Below are positions 23,169 to 35,513 of a DNA stretch of 64,000 nt, one piece after another. The notes under the pieces were generated by a model. It did no database searches and was not told the origin of the DNA. It worked only from the letters and a program-made list of their open reading frames with translations. Every line of letters starts with the position of its first letter. Position 1 is the stretch's first letter. The DNA is taken from positions 40,233,351 to 40,297,350 of the forward strand of contig CP141140.1 in NCBI GenBank assembly GCA_035235625.1, written 5' to 3'. This DNA comes from Saururus chinensis (lineage: Eukaryota > Streptophyta > Magnoliopsida > Piperales > Saururaceae). The translations under genes and the position numbers were made by a program.

Positions 23169-23659
23169 AAATATTTAATCGGAGTCATACGGAAGCCAAT
23201 GAATTAGTGGAAACACACATCTTGCTCTATCACAGAGCAAGTGCATCACACGACCACCATCACATGTCTCGCTCTACCCCAGAGTGGATCAAAACACATT
23301 CACAAGTCTCGTTCTACCCCAGATCAAGACCGAACAGTTGACATGTCTCGCTCTACCCCAGAGCGAGACAGAGCACATTTAATCTAATTAGAACATAGCA
23401 TATCAGACATATCGGATCATAGCATAACAAAACACAAGGGATCATAGCATAGCATATATCCTAATTAGAGCATGTATTCATATAATTAAATCAGAGGGTT
23501 GGAAAAGCTTACTCCCCTAATGTCTCGAGAAGAGTAGCGGCATTTGGAGATGTTCGTTCCTTCTGGGCATCCTCCCCTTTCGATCTGGAGGTAGCAAACG
23601 GAGCCTCCTCTAGATTAAGTGTGTTTCTCCCATTGCGCTAGAAGGCTACAAAAAAAACC

Positions 23660-24215
23660 CTCCCCTTTCCCAGAGACGTTTCTCTTTTTTTATGCTCGTG
23701 GGTGACGGACAGAACCTCCCCTTTATCACAGCTGTTCCTCACACTGCGTGGCCCTTTGGTGGATGACGGATCCTCCCCTACTCTGGGCCACTTCTCTTGA
23801 TGCGTCTTGGTGACGGAGGATAGAGCCTCCTCTTTCCCCGGGCCTCTTCTCTCTCTTTAGGGAACAAGGTCGGCAAACAGAGGCGACCCTTGCCCCAAGT
23901 CGATCCTCCCCATCCCCAGTGACACTTAACACGTAGCGCTCCCACAGGCCAAAGACGGAACCCCCCCCATTTCCCGGAGACTCTTTTCTTTTTCTGCGCT
24001 TGTAAGCCATGGACAAAATGTCCCCTACCCTGGGGCGTTTCTCACACTCCGAGGCCCTTTGGTGGAGGATGAAGCCTCCCCTACTCCGGGCCACGTCTCT
24101 CGATGCAACTCGGTGTCGGAGAACAAAGCCCTTTCTCTCTCAGGGCTGCTTCTCTCTCCTCGGGGCACGGGGTGGCAGACAAAGCCTCCTATTGCCCAAG
24201 GTTGTTTGCCCCTTC
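23660..24215. repeat. Two tandem ~300-bp units inside LTR Z copy 1
   Basis: The phrase CC(C/A)GAGAC...TTTTC, followed by TTTCTCACACTCCGAGGCCC (or its variant) and CCTCCCCTACTC.GGGCCAC, occurs first near 23668 and again near 23973, a step of about 305 bp. The units are GC-rich compared with the flanks. Confidence 0.65.
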
Positions 24216-24936
24216 TAAGGACACCAACTAGAGGAATGGACCATGTCATTGCATATATCACCCTCGAATTAGCTAGGAACGCCTCAAGAATGAAAAAAAA
24301 TGAACTCAGAACAAGCCGAAAAACTCCTCTAGAAGATAGAACGGGATCCCAATGTATAGTGGAATGCCCGAGGGCGTACAAAACCACCCCCCATATGCTC
24401 TTGCCGACGCGTGACGCACTAGCCTAGCGCGTAATACACGCAGCTGGGCATTGCACGCAGTTGCACCTCGGGTCGCGCGGGCTCTCATCAGCAAAATAGG
24501 CGGGCCGAGCATCATCGCTAACTCCAACTATTTTGTCCTTTTCTAATTTAAATAATATATTTTTATATTATATTAATCTAAAAATATCCAAACTTCAACG
24601 CGCGATAACTTCTACCCCGAAGTCGGAATTGCATGTTCCTATTATCGATGGACTCATATCGATGAGCTCTTCGAAACAAGACTACACATGGGTAGGTTAT
24701 CCTGCTCTTTTCAAGCAAATCCTGCCCATGTGGCATGCTTCCCAAGGTCGTAACTTTTTTCCTGACCTCCGTTTTGCGAGTTCTTGGATTCGTTGCGCTC
24801 GTTACTTTGAGCTCTACCCGTATTTGAGGATTCTATCCCTTAAAACCCCTAAACACTTGTTTAAAATTATTGAATTACCCCTAACCCATCAGGTTAGGCG
24901 TAACCAGAAAATAAGTTGTTACACTGCCATTCTAAC

Positions 24937-25300
24937 CACTACAAAAAAAAAGCTCAGTAGCGACGATCGCCAACCATCACTATTGATTACTGTGGCTGTC
25001 GCTGATGTGAATAGCAACACACATATGGACGTCACAGAAAATTGCATCGCTGATAACTTTAGCGACTGTCGAGATGAGTTTCTACAATAGTTGTGGCCGT
25101 CACATCAAAATTGCCCCACCATTTTCTTTGGATGTTTTGCAACAGCATCTTGACCTTGAGAGATGATTGTAACTATCGCAAATAGTTCATATTCATCGAG
25201 GGCTATAGAGACCATCACTGATTAGCGATGGTTTCGGCCATTGCTGAATCAATTCTTTCAGCGACAACCATGTCGACCACCGATGTTGTTTATTTTAAAT
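24937..25300. mobile_element. CACTA-like left end
   Basis: It begins CACTACAAAAAAAAAGCTCAGTAGCGACGATCG. Subterminal words such as TAGCGACTGTCG, CATCGCTGAT, CATCACTGATTAGCGATGG and TTCAGCGACAACC follow in both orientations, as in CACTA elements. The right terminus was not found and there is no transposase. Confidence 0.5.
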
Positions 25301-26734
25301 AAATTAATTTAAAAAAATTAAAATAATTTAATAATGACATCAATGAGTACTAAAGTTGTTGCAGTTGATTAATCACTAGAGAGGAAAGTCAATATTTGAG
25401 AGAAGAGAAAAGGAGAAACCCTTATTTATATTTTCCTTGAATTGCCATAGTTTTTTAGAGAAAAATCATATGAGTGAAAGAGATTGAAAAGAATGATACA
25501 CAAACATTTTTCACACACAAGAGCTTGAGGAGGAGGAAGAGCATGTTCTTAGTTAAGGAAGATTGAGAATAATCAAGGTGAATCAACAATGAAAAAGGAG
25601 TTTTAATTGAAGAGCTAGAAGAAGACAAAGACGGAACACAAGGAGAAATGTTTTAAGGGTTTAAGGGTAACTTGAAAGCCAACAACAAAAAGAAAGAGTT
25701 CTAAACAAAAAAAGGAGTTTCGTTTGAGTCGGAGTATCTAGAGTTTGAGGGATTTTTTTAGTCTTGTAGAAAAGTCTTTTTGCAAAAAGATATCAGGTTT
25801 TTGTTATAGCTACATAAATAATTTTTTGTGCAAAAAAGGCCGTAATGCATAGTTTTTATCTAAATTAGACAATTGGAGTAGGGGCAATGTGGTGATATGC
25901 TACATCAATCAGACAAGTATTAAACATTCAAATCCATTTAAGCAATGGTAACTCGTGAAAGAACATATGGGGCATATGTATTGTAAATTATTTGATTTTG
26001 ATTATCAAAACAATGTCCAAACTTTGTGTATGTTTTAGACTTAGAAATCTTATTTGATGTAGTTGTAGTCGAATATGATTTGGAATTGATTGACTTTGAA
26101 AATAGAAGTAGACATGTTCTTATCGATTGAGGTTGAAGATGAAATTAAGTGCCAAATGTAAAAAGGTTTATTTGCACACACTCACGTACACAAATCACTT
26201 AGTTTAACTTAGGAATAGTCGTTTAAGTGACTTTGGAAGTTTAAGGCAAAATTATGGTAAAATGTGAAAAATTACTATGCATCGATCAATCGCATCAAAA
26301 TGAACAAAGTACATCGATCAATCAGCCCTTGAATCAAACTATGTAAAATTTGGTAGAGAGTATATCAATTGATATCCACAAGTGATAGATCGTTCGTTAG
26401 AAGAGTTTCACCTAAATTAGAATAGTGAGCGATCAATTGTTGTTAGCCCTAATCAATCATTATTTGTGTATCTTAGTAAGTTTATGCACTTTGATAAAGA
26501 GTTCAATCCTAAATCAAGTCTAACTCATAAACCCGTTTAATGCACTTTGTATGGGCTACATAAACACAAAATTGAAAAGAGGAAAGCCTAGAATTTGAGA
26601 GAGAAAATAAGAGAAGTCATTTGTTCATTGTTTTCCCAAAAAATCATCATTGTGATTCAAAATTTAGTTTTAATGGTGATTGGTTGCATGACACACAAAT
26701 ACGTAAGGAGAAAGTCAGCCATGCTCAATGGAAG
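25301..26734. other. Intergenic DNA with a dispersed repeat
   Basis: No gene is recognisable. The segment 25671-25985 is a diverged direct copy of 49029-49326. Words like CATCGATCAATC recur at 26280-26460. Confidence 0.4.
25671..25985 (+). repeat. Dispersed repeat, copy A
   Basis: It shares a collinear series of words with 49029-49326: CCAACAACAAAAAG, AACAAAAAAAGGA, AGGTTTTTGTT, CTACATAAATAA, GCAATGTGGT, ATCCATTT and ATGGTAACTC, ending ATGTGGGGCATATGTA or its variant. A shorter third copy may lie at 48740-48815. The element type is unknown. Confidence 0.6.
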
Positions 26735-27117
26735 CACTACTAAAAAAAGGGCTATTAGTGACACTTTTATACATCGCTAATAGTCATAAAAACATCACTA
26801 AATGTGTCGATAAAAGTCCACTCGCTAATGCTAATTATTAGCGACTCTTTATAAAGCATCGTCTATAGAAAAATATGCTAATTTTTTTTAAAAAAAATTG
26901 GTGTCGCTAAAAAGAAAACATAAAAAGTTATTAGTGACGCTAATAAAAATAAAAAATAAAAAAATTATTAGTGACACTTTTATACGCGTCGCTAATAAAA
27001 AAATTATTAGTGACACTTTTAAAAGCGTTGCTAATAGAAAAAATAAATATAAAAAAATATTAGTGATGCTTTTAAACGCGTTGCTAATAGTAAAAATTTT
27101 AAAAAATAATCCCACCT

Positions 27118-27365
27118 CCGATGGATTTCAGGGAGGGGTGCAGACAGACTGGGGGGAGCTTCGGCCAAGGGGGACTGAGCGGTAGTCGGGGTGGGGGGTA
27201 AGAGAAGAGGGGGGGCAGGCAGCAGACTGAGAGGTGGGTGGTGGGGGACTGAGGAGGCTCCGGCCAAAGGCCACGACGGCCTGAGGGGGGCAATAGAAGT
27301 CCGAAGGGGTGCGGGCGGTGGCCAAAAGGGAGAGGCGGGATCGGATGAGAGGGAGAGGGTTTTAT
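27118..27365. other. GC-rich block inside the CACTA-like element
   Basis: About 250 bp of strongly GC- and purine-rich sequence interrupts AT-rich subterminal repeats. On the minus strand it is open and proline/leucine/serine-rich (27453-27031). The base composition would fit a captured 5' leader or first exon of a host gene, but I recognise no protein. Confidence 0.35.
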
Positions 27366-27540
27366 GTTGTGTGGGAAAAAATTTCACCAATGGGCTTGAA
27401 AATTCGCCTGCGCGAACAAAAAATGGTATGTACATCAAATTTATTAGCAACACTTCGTCAACAGAGTCGCAAATAGTGATACTTTTTGCAACGCTTCCTT
27501 ATAAGCATAGCAAATAACATTATTTTTAAAAATAAATAAA

Positions 27541-27819
27541 ATCCTCTCTCTCTCCTCTATCTTCCTCTTCTACCTCTCTCTCTACTCTCTCTCTCTCTCT
27601 ATATATACTATTTCTCCCCTCTCCCCTCTCCCCTTCTATCTCTCTCCTCTCTCTATAACACCTCCCTCATCACTCTCTCTCCCCCACCACTCGCTCTTCT
27701 CTCTCCCCTGCCTCTTGCTCTCCACACCCTCTCTCCACTCTCTCTCCTCTATCCCCTCTCTCCTATCTCCCGTCTCTCTCTCGTCTCTCTTCTTTCTTCA
27801 TCTCTCTTTCTTTTTCTCT
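27541..27819. repeat. CT-rich low-complexity tract
   Basis: About 280 bp of CTCT/CCTC runs. The solo LTR Y inserted at its right end, duplicating TCTCT. The tract continues after 48046. Confidence 0.85.
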
Positions 27820-28217
27820 TGTAAGATCTCTAACCTTAACCCGGTTTAGTTTTGATTTATTTATGTGTTATTGTGCGGTTTTATTTTAATTTGCCGATTT
27901 GACTTGATTTTGAGGTTAAGGGTTGATAATGATTGTTTTAATAAGTTTTTATCATATTTTGATAAATTTCTTTACTAAACTTTATTTATCCTATTTTTAG
28001 GAAATATTTGGGATTTTATGGGAAATGTTTTATAAATTTAGGGCACGTCCATGTTTAGACAATGAGGGTCCCACCAGACCTTAAACTTTACCTATTTCAT
28101 GTCAATAAGTTTCAGAAATTTTAAATTCTTTTTAGTCTTAAAATGAGCAAAATTAGCAATTTAGAGCACTAAATTATGTTTATAGCCCAACTTTTAGTAT
28201 TTACCCCAATAACTTAC

Positions 28218-28226
28218 TATAAAAGG
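28218..28226 (+). promoter_or_regulatory. TATA box of LTR Y
   Basis: TATAAAAGG, followed by GC-richer sequence suited to a transcription start. It supports the plus orientation. Confidence 0.5.
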
Positions 28227-29709
28227 AAAGCCTCAGCCCAATTTCTAATTGGGAAAGGGCTGAGATTGGAGGCTGAGAAGTGCCCTAGTCCTCATTGCCA
28301 AAGAAGAAAACCGATTTAGGTACATTTTAAGCCCTAATTTCCAATTGTCTTTTGGATTTCCCGTAATCTCTTTGAAGCTCATTTTCCCCCAAAATGGATT
28401 CTTGATAACCTTATTAAAAATAATATTTTTAATCTTTATTTCAAACCCTAAAATAGAGATTTTCATTATTAATCAAATGTAACCCTAGATTTACATGTTT
28501 TCAAAGTTGTTTAAGCTTAATATTTGAATTTAAGTAAGCATTAACTAAACCCTAACTTTGGTAGGGACTCTTAATAATAGAGCTTTGATTTGGACCTAAA
28601 AGCTTGCTGAAGATAAGGGGTTTTCTTCCTAAATGGATTTATGTTTTGGATTTAATATTTGGAATGGTTTAAATGAGTTTTACTTGTGTTTGTGCTTTAC
28701 TGGTGGGTTAAATAAAGTAATACTCTTTTGTGGAGTTTCTTGTGATTTAGCTTAGGAATGACTAGATATATCATGTCTTAGGCTTATATTTTTATATTAT
28801 GAAGTTTGAAGTGATTTTAAGATTCTCATTGATTTTGGAATTTTTAGTTTGGCGTTCACAAGGTTGAAGATGCACCAGTTTTTGGGAAAGTTAATGTTAA
28901 GGGCGTTCGAATGGCCCAATAGGCATTCGAAGGCTACCTAGCCGATCAAACGACCAAAATCTAATTTCTTATGTTTAGAATGAGTTATTTTTACTTATAA
29001 ATGCTACTGTGAGTGCATGAGGACTATCTTGAAAGTTATGATTTGGTTCAAGCATGATTTAGGTTATATTTGTTGGATTGTAGCAGATATTCTCCTTATC
29101 CTAAATTCATGTTTGATGATCCTACAAGATTTATTGATAATTCTAGTAAGTTTAACCATGGGGTTGTGCATGTATGTTTGCACGTGTTGTGCTAATTTTT
29201 GGTGAACAATGTTTCCATGTTCTAACTTAAGTATAGTGGTGCTTATCCTTGCCTAAGTCTAGCATGATGTTATATTTGTCTTTGACTTGTATTTCAAGGT
29301 TTTTACCATATTTTATTCATGATTTCAGTAAGGAAGAACTATGATAAAATCATGGATGCATGTATATAGTATAGATGATGGTTTGTTCATGTTGCACATG
29401 TTTTTTTTAGACTTGAACACTACCATTATGTACACACTTGTGAAGGTATTTGTAGTGATTATTTGACAGAAATGGACCATGAATGATGCGCATGTAGATT
29501 GATTTGAGCATGTCTCTTGTATTTGGACTCATGTAGCATTGCTCACATATGTAATGTGTTCATGCATCATGAAAATGATATATGAATGAGATTTATTTTG
29601 ATTAATTGTAGTTGATCAATTCGATGTAATTGGATGTCATTGTTTGCCGGATTAATCAATCGAAGACTTATCTAATTGGTTGGGTTTGAAAGGACATGAT
29701 TTTGTTTTG

Positions 29710-29960
29710 AATTCGGTCTCGATGAGCAGTATTGCTCGAGACTTGGTACCTCCCCGGGTTGAGAAGAACTAAATGATATGTGTGTTATTGATTGAGATAT
29801 CTGGACCCTGAGAATCCAGGTGGTATGTCCAAGTGCACCGGCTTACCACATATAGTAACCGAGACAGTCTTGATGAGTAGAATTGCTCGGGACCGTCTTG
29901 ATAAGCAGTCATGCTCGGGACTATCTTGATGAGCAATTCATGCTCAGGGTTTTGGCCTTG
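29710..29960. repeat. Short dyad-containing repeats in LTR Y
   Basis: GATGAGCAGTATTGCTCGAGAC-like words recur near 29722, 29870, 29899 and 29926. Each holds the inverted pair GAGCA...TGCTC. The last three lie in tandem at about 28-bp steps. Confidence 0.7.
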
Positions 29961-31476
29961 ATGAGAAGGTTTATTTCTCTCTATGCATTAGACATTCACC
30001 ACGTGTTGTTATTGTATGTGTATGTGATATTATACTCAATTACACATTTGTGTAGGGATAAGGAAACTCATGTTACACGTAGGTATGGATTAATTTACAT
30101 GTTATGCTGGATAGTGTGTTTGAGGCACTTTTCAGCAGGTGAATATGTTCATTAAAAATAGATATGTATGATATGTTTATGTTAGAAAGTTACTCATGCA
30201 AGATGTGATTATGTTACACATGAGGTGTATGATGAATGTGATGTTATGTTGAACTCATGATGTGTAGAAGACATATGACATTTATGATAAGATCTGATAA
30301 GTTATAGCTTGATATGCAGGTGACTTAAATTATGTGATTTTATGATATACCATATAGTATGGTATGCAGGTCATATGAAAATGTGACCATGAGTATATGC
30401 TTATAGATGGTAAATTATGACGTGAATGCACAGGTTATGTGGATATCCAATGATGAATAGGTATGATGGTTGATGATGTGATGAGCATTATGTGATTTAC
30501 CTATGATGTCTTTTGGACTTATTTTTCGTAATTTATAAACCCTTGCTAAGCTTGAGGCTCACCTCTCTTTCTCATACTTTATTTTGGGGCTACATGTCAT
30601 GCGATGCATGTAATACCCGAGATTTTTCATCACATTTTCTTTAAAATTCATAAAAAAAAATTGCAATATAATGGCTATAAATCGGGAAAAATGAAAAATA
30701 TGAAACCTATGAAAATAGTTTTATAATATAAAACAACCAAACCAAACATCCTCAGGAACTAATCGAAAACAAATATGCGACGTAAATTACTATGATCATA
30801 GACTTTAAATACAAATCTCTCCCAAGGATCCTTGAGTGCAAGTCTCATAATATTCCATAGTCTAACCCAAATTACAAGTCAAGAAAGCATAAATATTTTA
30901 ATTCTCATCTCACCCAATACATCATATCGTGCTACAAAATAATACTCACAGTGAGTTAATGATATACCTGTGTCAAAAGGAATTAACCCATCACAGAAAC
31001 GAGCATCTATCTACAGGAGTTCTCTGTCACAAACATGTAAAAGCTTCCCGAACAATGGGGCTAAAAAATAGGGTACTGAGTATTTTCATACTTAGTAGGA
31101 AAATACTTAGTAAGGGAGTTCTAAACAGTGAACTCAGTAACTCCTTACATACATGCATTCATGCAACTCAAACATGAAGCAGGTAGGCATATAATAATTA
31201 TGCACATATGCATACAATCATACCAAATACATACCATCAAACCAATCTTACACATACACTCTTAATCATAGTCTCACAAGCTTACTCATACAATCGCACA
31301 CTTACTCATATAACTTACACATACTTGTATGACCTTACTCATACAATGTCACTCGTAAATATATGCTTATTGTCTTGTTCAAAAACTTACGCTTGCAGTC
31401 TTACTTAGAATCATACCCTTACAATTTTGCTAAGAATCATACTCTTACAGTCGTGCTTAGAATCATACTCTTACAG

Positions 31477-33268
31477 TGTAACGACTCTAAATTCTCGGTA
31501 AAATTTTATGTCTTTAAAAAAAAGAAATGATTTTGGAGTTTTTCATATTTTAGAGATTTTTACGAGATAATATTTTAGAAGAGTATGGTAGAGCTTGTGG
31601 AGACGAGCGTAACGAGTCTTAAAACGCGTAAATTGGAGGTCGGGAACAAAAGTTATGACCTTGAGAAACGTGTTCAACCGGTGGGACCCACTTTTGAAAT
31701 TTCGGTAAAATGGTTCTTTAGTAGTCTTGTATCGTAGGGCTCGTGAATACGAACTCAACGGTACCAAGAACGCGCGAATCGGAGTTCGGGATAGGAAGTT
31801 ACGATTTTTAGAATTTTTAGAAATTAAAATAAATAATAAAAATAAAATATTTTCGGCGGCTCGGCGCTGCGCAGCGTGCGGCGTATGCCGTGCGGCGTGT
31901 GCCAAACACGCGCGTTGTGCACGATGAACGCGCGATGGGCGCGCGTTCGCGGTGACGAACGCGTGTTCGTCACGCGCGCCCACAGCTCGCGGTGGCGCCA
32001 GTGGGCGCCGCCCATTTTTCTGGTGGCGCCAGCGGGCGCCCACCGGTTCCGGCAGCGGCGCCCACCGGTTCTGGCGGTGGCGCCCGCCGGAAAACGCCTC
32101 CTCCTCCCCTATTTAAACCATTCCAGCCAGTTTTTTTTCTGCAATTTCCCCTCTCACTGTTTTCTTCATTTCTGACCCATTTTAAGTCCGATTTTCACGT
32201 TCCAAGACCCATTTCCTACTAATTCAAGGGTGCTCTACGTACCGGAAGTGTTATTTTCTCAAGGCGACCCCTCTAAGACCTCAAAAAATGTGCCTCTTCC
32301 CTGATCTTCCCCTTTCTTCTTTTTGCTGTTTTTGAGTCATTTCAAGCCCTATTCTACCCGTTCAAAAGGCATTCTCTACTAAAGCGAACGTGCTGAACAC
32401 TGTGGTGGGGTTATTTTCATCTTCTGGAGTCTTTATATTGACGAATTTTATATTCAAGGCTAAGGTAGGGTGTCTTAAACTCTAAATAACTGCTTTGCTG
32501 ATTTGAGTCAATCTTTCTTGAAGTATTTGATTCAAATATGAGTATGATACTTGTTTTAACCGATGAATGGATTTTCTCTTGAATTATGTGATAATTTTGC
32601 TACATATTTCGATGTGAATTGATTTCGTACGCACCACATAGTGTTGTGGTTTCGTACACTATTTTGATGCCCACCGAGAAAATAATCGGGTAGTGGCGCG
32701 CATAGGGTGGAGCATCATGGGGAAACTCCTTCCCTTAGTGGCCTCCATTGTCCCATGAGCGCCGAGGTAGGCCATTGGGTATCGCGGCTTGTGGATTTGA
32801 TGGATTTGTTTGATTTAATTTTAAAGATATTTTTGCTTAGCATTTCTTTTAGATTTTAAACAAACCTACTGAGTATAAATATACTCACGCACCCCCAGAC
32901 CTTGCAGATGTTGCGACGATGGAGGAAAGGAAAGAAGAAAAGTTTTTCAAGTAGTCATGTGTTTTCTACATAATGTAATTATATATGTGACTGACGTGTA
33001 AAGACATGATGTGCCAGGATAATCATGTTTTTATAACTACTGGCTCTATGTACAGTAAATTTTGGTATGTATATTAAACTTATGTTATAAACTTTTTGTC
33101 AATATGTTTTTTTTTATTTTTCTTGGCTGTGCAATTACTCCGACGTATTCTACTTTGAGCATACGATCGTTTCACGATTAACACCTGTCAGTCCGGTTCG
33201 TGTGTACTAATTACACACGTCGGACATGATCATTAATATTATATTATCCTAAATGGGCGGGCGTTACA
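31477..33268 (+). repeat. 5' LTR of the Tekay-type element
   Basis: This LTR is 1792 bp. A TATA-like TATTTAAA lies at 32110-32117. The palindrome CTACTGAGTATAAATATACTCA sits at about 32865-32886, near the likely R-U5. It is 104 bp longer than the 3' LTR, mainly because of extra CG-rich sequence around 31900-32000. Confidence 0.9.
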
Positions 33269-33270
33269 TT

Positions 33271-33283
33271 TGGTATCGGAGCT
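33271..33283 (+). promoter_or_regulatory. Primer-binding site (tRNA-Met type)
   Basis: TGGTATCGGAGCT starts two bases after the LTR. It differs at one base from TGGTATCAGAGC, the complement of the initiator tRNA-Met 3' end used by most plant Ty3/gypsy elements. Confidence 0.8.
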
Positions 33284-33575
33284 CAAAGTTTTACTGTCTA
33301 GGAGTAGTAGCTTTAAATCAGTCACATAAATAATTAATATTTTAATACTATATTTAGTCAAAAATATGTGTTTTTGTATTCAAAAGGTTGTTTTAAGTTG
33401 GTTTTGCTCTCACTTTAAATTATGATTATGAAGTTAGGTGTTTTTATTTATTTATTTTTATATGTATACACATGTTAATACGTATATAGGCTTTAAAATG
33501 ATTATAAATGATCTTCGTTTGTTTAAACCAACTTCTTGTGGAACCAAGGTTATTATAGTCTACTAGCAATCGGAA

Positions 33576-34670
33576 ATGACTTCCGAGGTCCATTTATCTG
33601 ATGATTCCCCCCAAGCTGAAACGGCGACTCATGGTGCAGCAACATTAGATAATCATATGGAAAATTTCTTCGATATAATGATACAAAGGATGACCCAGTA
33701 TATGCAAACTCAAGGAGTTCAGCCCAGTCCTAACCATGGGAGAAACACTATGGAATCAGCTGAAAATGGTCGGAATGAGAAGGATAATTTACTAGAACAG
33801 TTCAAGAAAATTGCTCCAACTCTCACTGGAGAGGATGATCCGGAGGCAGCCGAAAAATGGATATTTGAGGTCGAAAGAATATTTAAGGCTATGAAAGTTC
33901 CAGAGGATAGAAAAGTGGATGTGGCCACTTTCTCTTTATCGGGTGAAGCAGCTTTCTGGTGGCCTACGGCAGAAAGGAACTTCTTTCCTGACAAAGAAAA
34001 TATTAGGTGGGAAGAGTTTAAAGGAGTACTATATGATAAGTATTTCCCTCCTCATATTCAGGATAAGAAAGAAGAAGAATTCTTGGACCTTCAGCAAGGG
34101 ACTATGACAATCACTCAGTATGAAAATAAGTTTGTACAGTTAGAGCATTTTGCCCCTGACTTCTGTCTTACGGAGTTAAAGAAAGCTCGAAAGTTTGTTA
34201 GGGGATTAAATAGTGGTCTCCGTGGCAAAATAGTAGGTTTTCAACCTACTACGTTTGCAAAGGCAGTAGAATTGGCTTCCTTATTGGAACAAGAATATCA
34301 AGAGTTTCTAGTAGAACGTAAAGATCGTGGGCAAAATAGCAACTTCAAGACTGATGAAAGAAAAAGGAAATTCATGTCTCCTACCCAGAATAGTAACGCT
34401 AAATTTCAAAAACCCTTTGGAACTCAAACTCAATTTCAGAAGTAGAAGAAATTGGAAAAGTGTTCTAAATGCTATCGGATCCACCCACCTGGAGTTTGTT
34501 TCTATAATGAGGGACGTTGCTTTGCTTGTGGCAAACTGGGGCATCGGATAAATAATTGCCCAAAAATGAAGAGTCATGAAGCTGAAGGACGATGCTTCTC
34601 TTGTGGCGAATTGGGACATAAGATTAAAGACTGCCCAAAGAAGAAGAGCCAAGAAAAGATCAAGACATAA
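33576..34670 (+). pseudogene. gag: Gag of the Tekay-type element, interrupted
   Basis: Gag packages the element's RNA. An acidic N-terminus is followed by the retrotransposon-gag domain, with AEKWIFEVERIFKAM, VATFSLSGEAAFWW and YENKFVQLEHFAP (about 33840-34160), then KKARKFVRGLNSGLR. A TAG at 34443-34445 breaks the frame just before the nucleocapsid part. That part then shows two zinc knuckles of the C-x2-C-x4-H-x4-C type (CFACGKLGHRINNC and CFSCGELGHKIKDC) and closes with TAA at 34668-34670. The same frame continues into protease, so Gag and Pol were one polyprotein. The TAG could be CAG or AAG changed by one base. Confidence 0.88.
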
Positions 34671-35513
34671 CAGAAGCCTAAGGCTCAAGGGCGAGTTTAT
34701 GCCATCACAGCAGAAGAAGCCCAGACATCAAATGGAGTTATACAAGGTACACTTTTGATCTTGGACAAGATTGCTAAAGTTTTGATAGATCCAGGATCAA
34801 CGCATTCTTTTATATCTTATGATTTTGCTTTAAGTACTAGTTGTCAAATTGTGGAACTAGGATATACATTAGAAGTATCAACTCCTATGGGAAAAACTCT
34901 TCTAGCACAAGAGTTTTTGCAGAATGTGTCTATGTCCTTGGAAAACAAAAAATGGGGAGTCAATCTTATACTTTTAAGTATGATAGATTTTGATGTCATA
35001 TTGGGAATGGATTGGCTATCTGAAAATGAGGCCTTAGTAGACTGTAAGAGAAAAAGAGTTTTGTTTCATAAGCAAGGAGAGAGAAGCATTACCTTCTATG
35101 GAAAGCAAGAACATATTGGGGTATCTGTTATCTCTGCTATTAAGGCTGAACGATTAATATCTAAAGGATGTCAAGGGTATCTGGCTACTGCGATATTTGA
35201 AGAACCCTTAGTCTCTAAGTTGGAAGATATTGATGTGATAAGAGATTTTCCTGACGTATTCCCTGATGATCTCCGTGGGGTACCACCAAAAAGAGAGATA
35301 GACTTTGGCATCGATTTATTACCTGGCACTGGCCCTATCTCTAAGGCACCTTATCGTATGGCTCCTGTGGAATTAAGGGAATTAAAAAGTCAACTACAGG
35401 AGTTACTAAAGAAGGGATTTATTCGACCTAGTGTTTCACCTTGGGGAGCTCCAGTTCTGTTTGTGCGAAAGAAGGATGGATCTTTGAGATTATGTAGACT
35501 ACAGGATGCTTAA
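34671..35513 (+). pseudogene. pol: Protease and start of reverse transcriptase (Tekay-type)
   Basis: In frame with Gag, a linker leads to KVLIDPGSTHSFIS (about 34780), an aspartic protease site where D-P-G-S replaces the common D-S-G-A/S form, as often in this lineage. VILGMDWL (about 34998) is the second conserved block. The reverse transcriptase begins near DVFPDDLRGVPPKREIDF and shows LKKGFIRPSVSPWGAPVLF and [11 protein letters not shown]. Immediately after that, at about 35498, two bases are missing relative to the family, the frame shifts and a stop follows at 35511-35513. The rest of the enzyme continues in the next frame. Confidence 0.88.

Larger units (their letters stand above)
22918..24923 (-). 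mobile_element. Solo LTR, family Z, copy 1
   Basis: On the minus strand it begins TGTAACAACTTATTTTCTGG, then TTACGCCTAACCTGATGGG and TTAGGGGTAATTC. That matches the start of the complete copy at 43261 (TGTAAAGACCCATTTTTCGG, TTACGCTTAACCCAGGAGGG). The plus-strand left border is TGTAACACCC. The flanking 5-mers CTCCT and CTGCC agree at only three of five bases, so the target duplication is weak. Internal arrays are listed separately. Confidence 0.7.

Noticed and set aside
24009..24427. Overlapping open frames in both strands of the Z-family LTR
   Set aside because: They fall in the ~300-bp tandem units of a solo LTR, show no domain, and are not preserved in copy 2.
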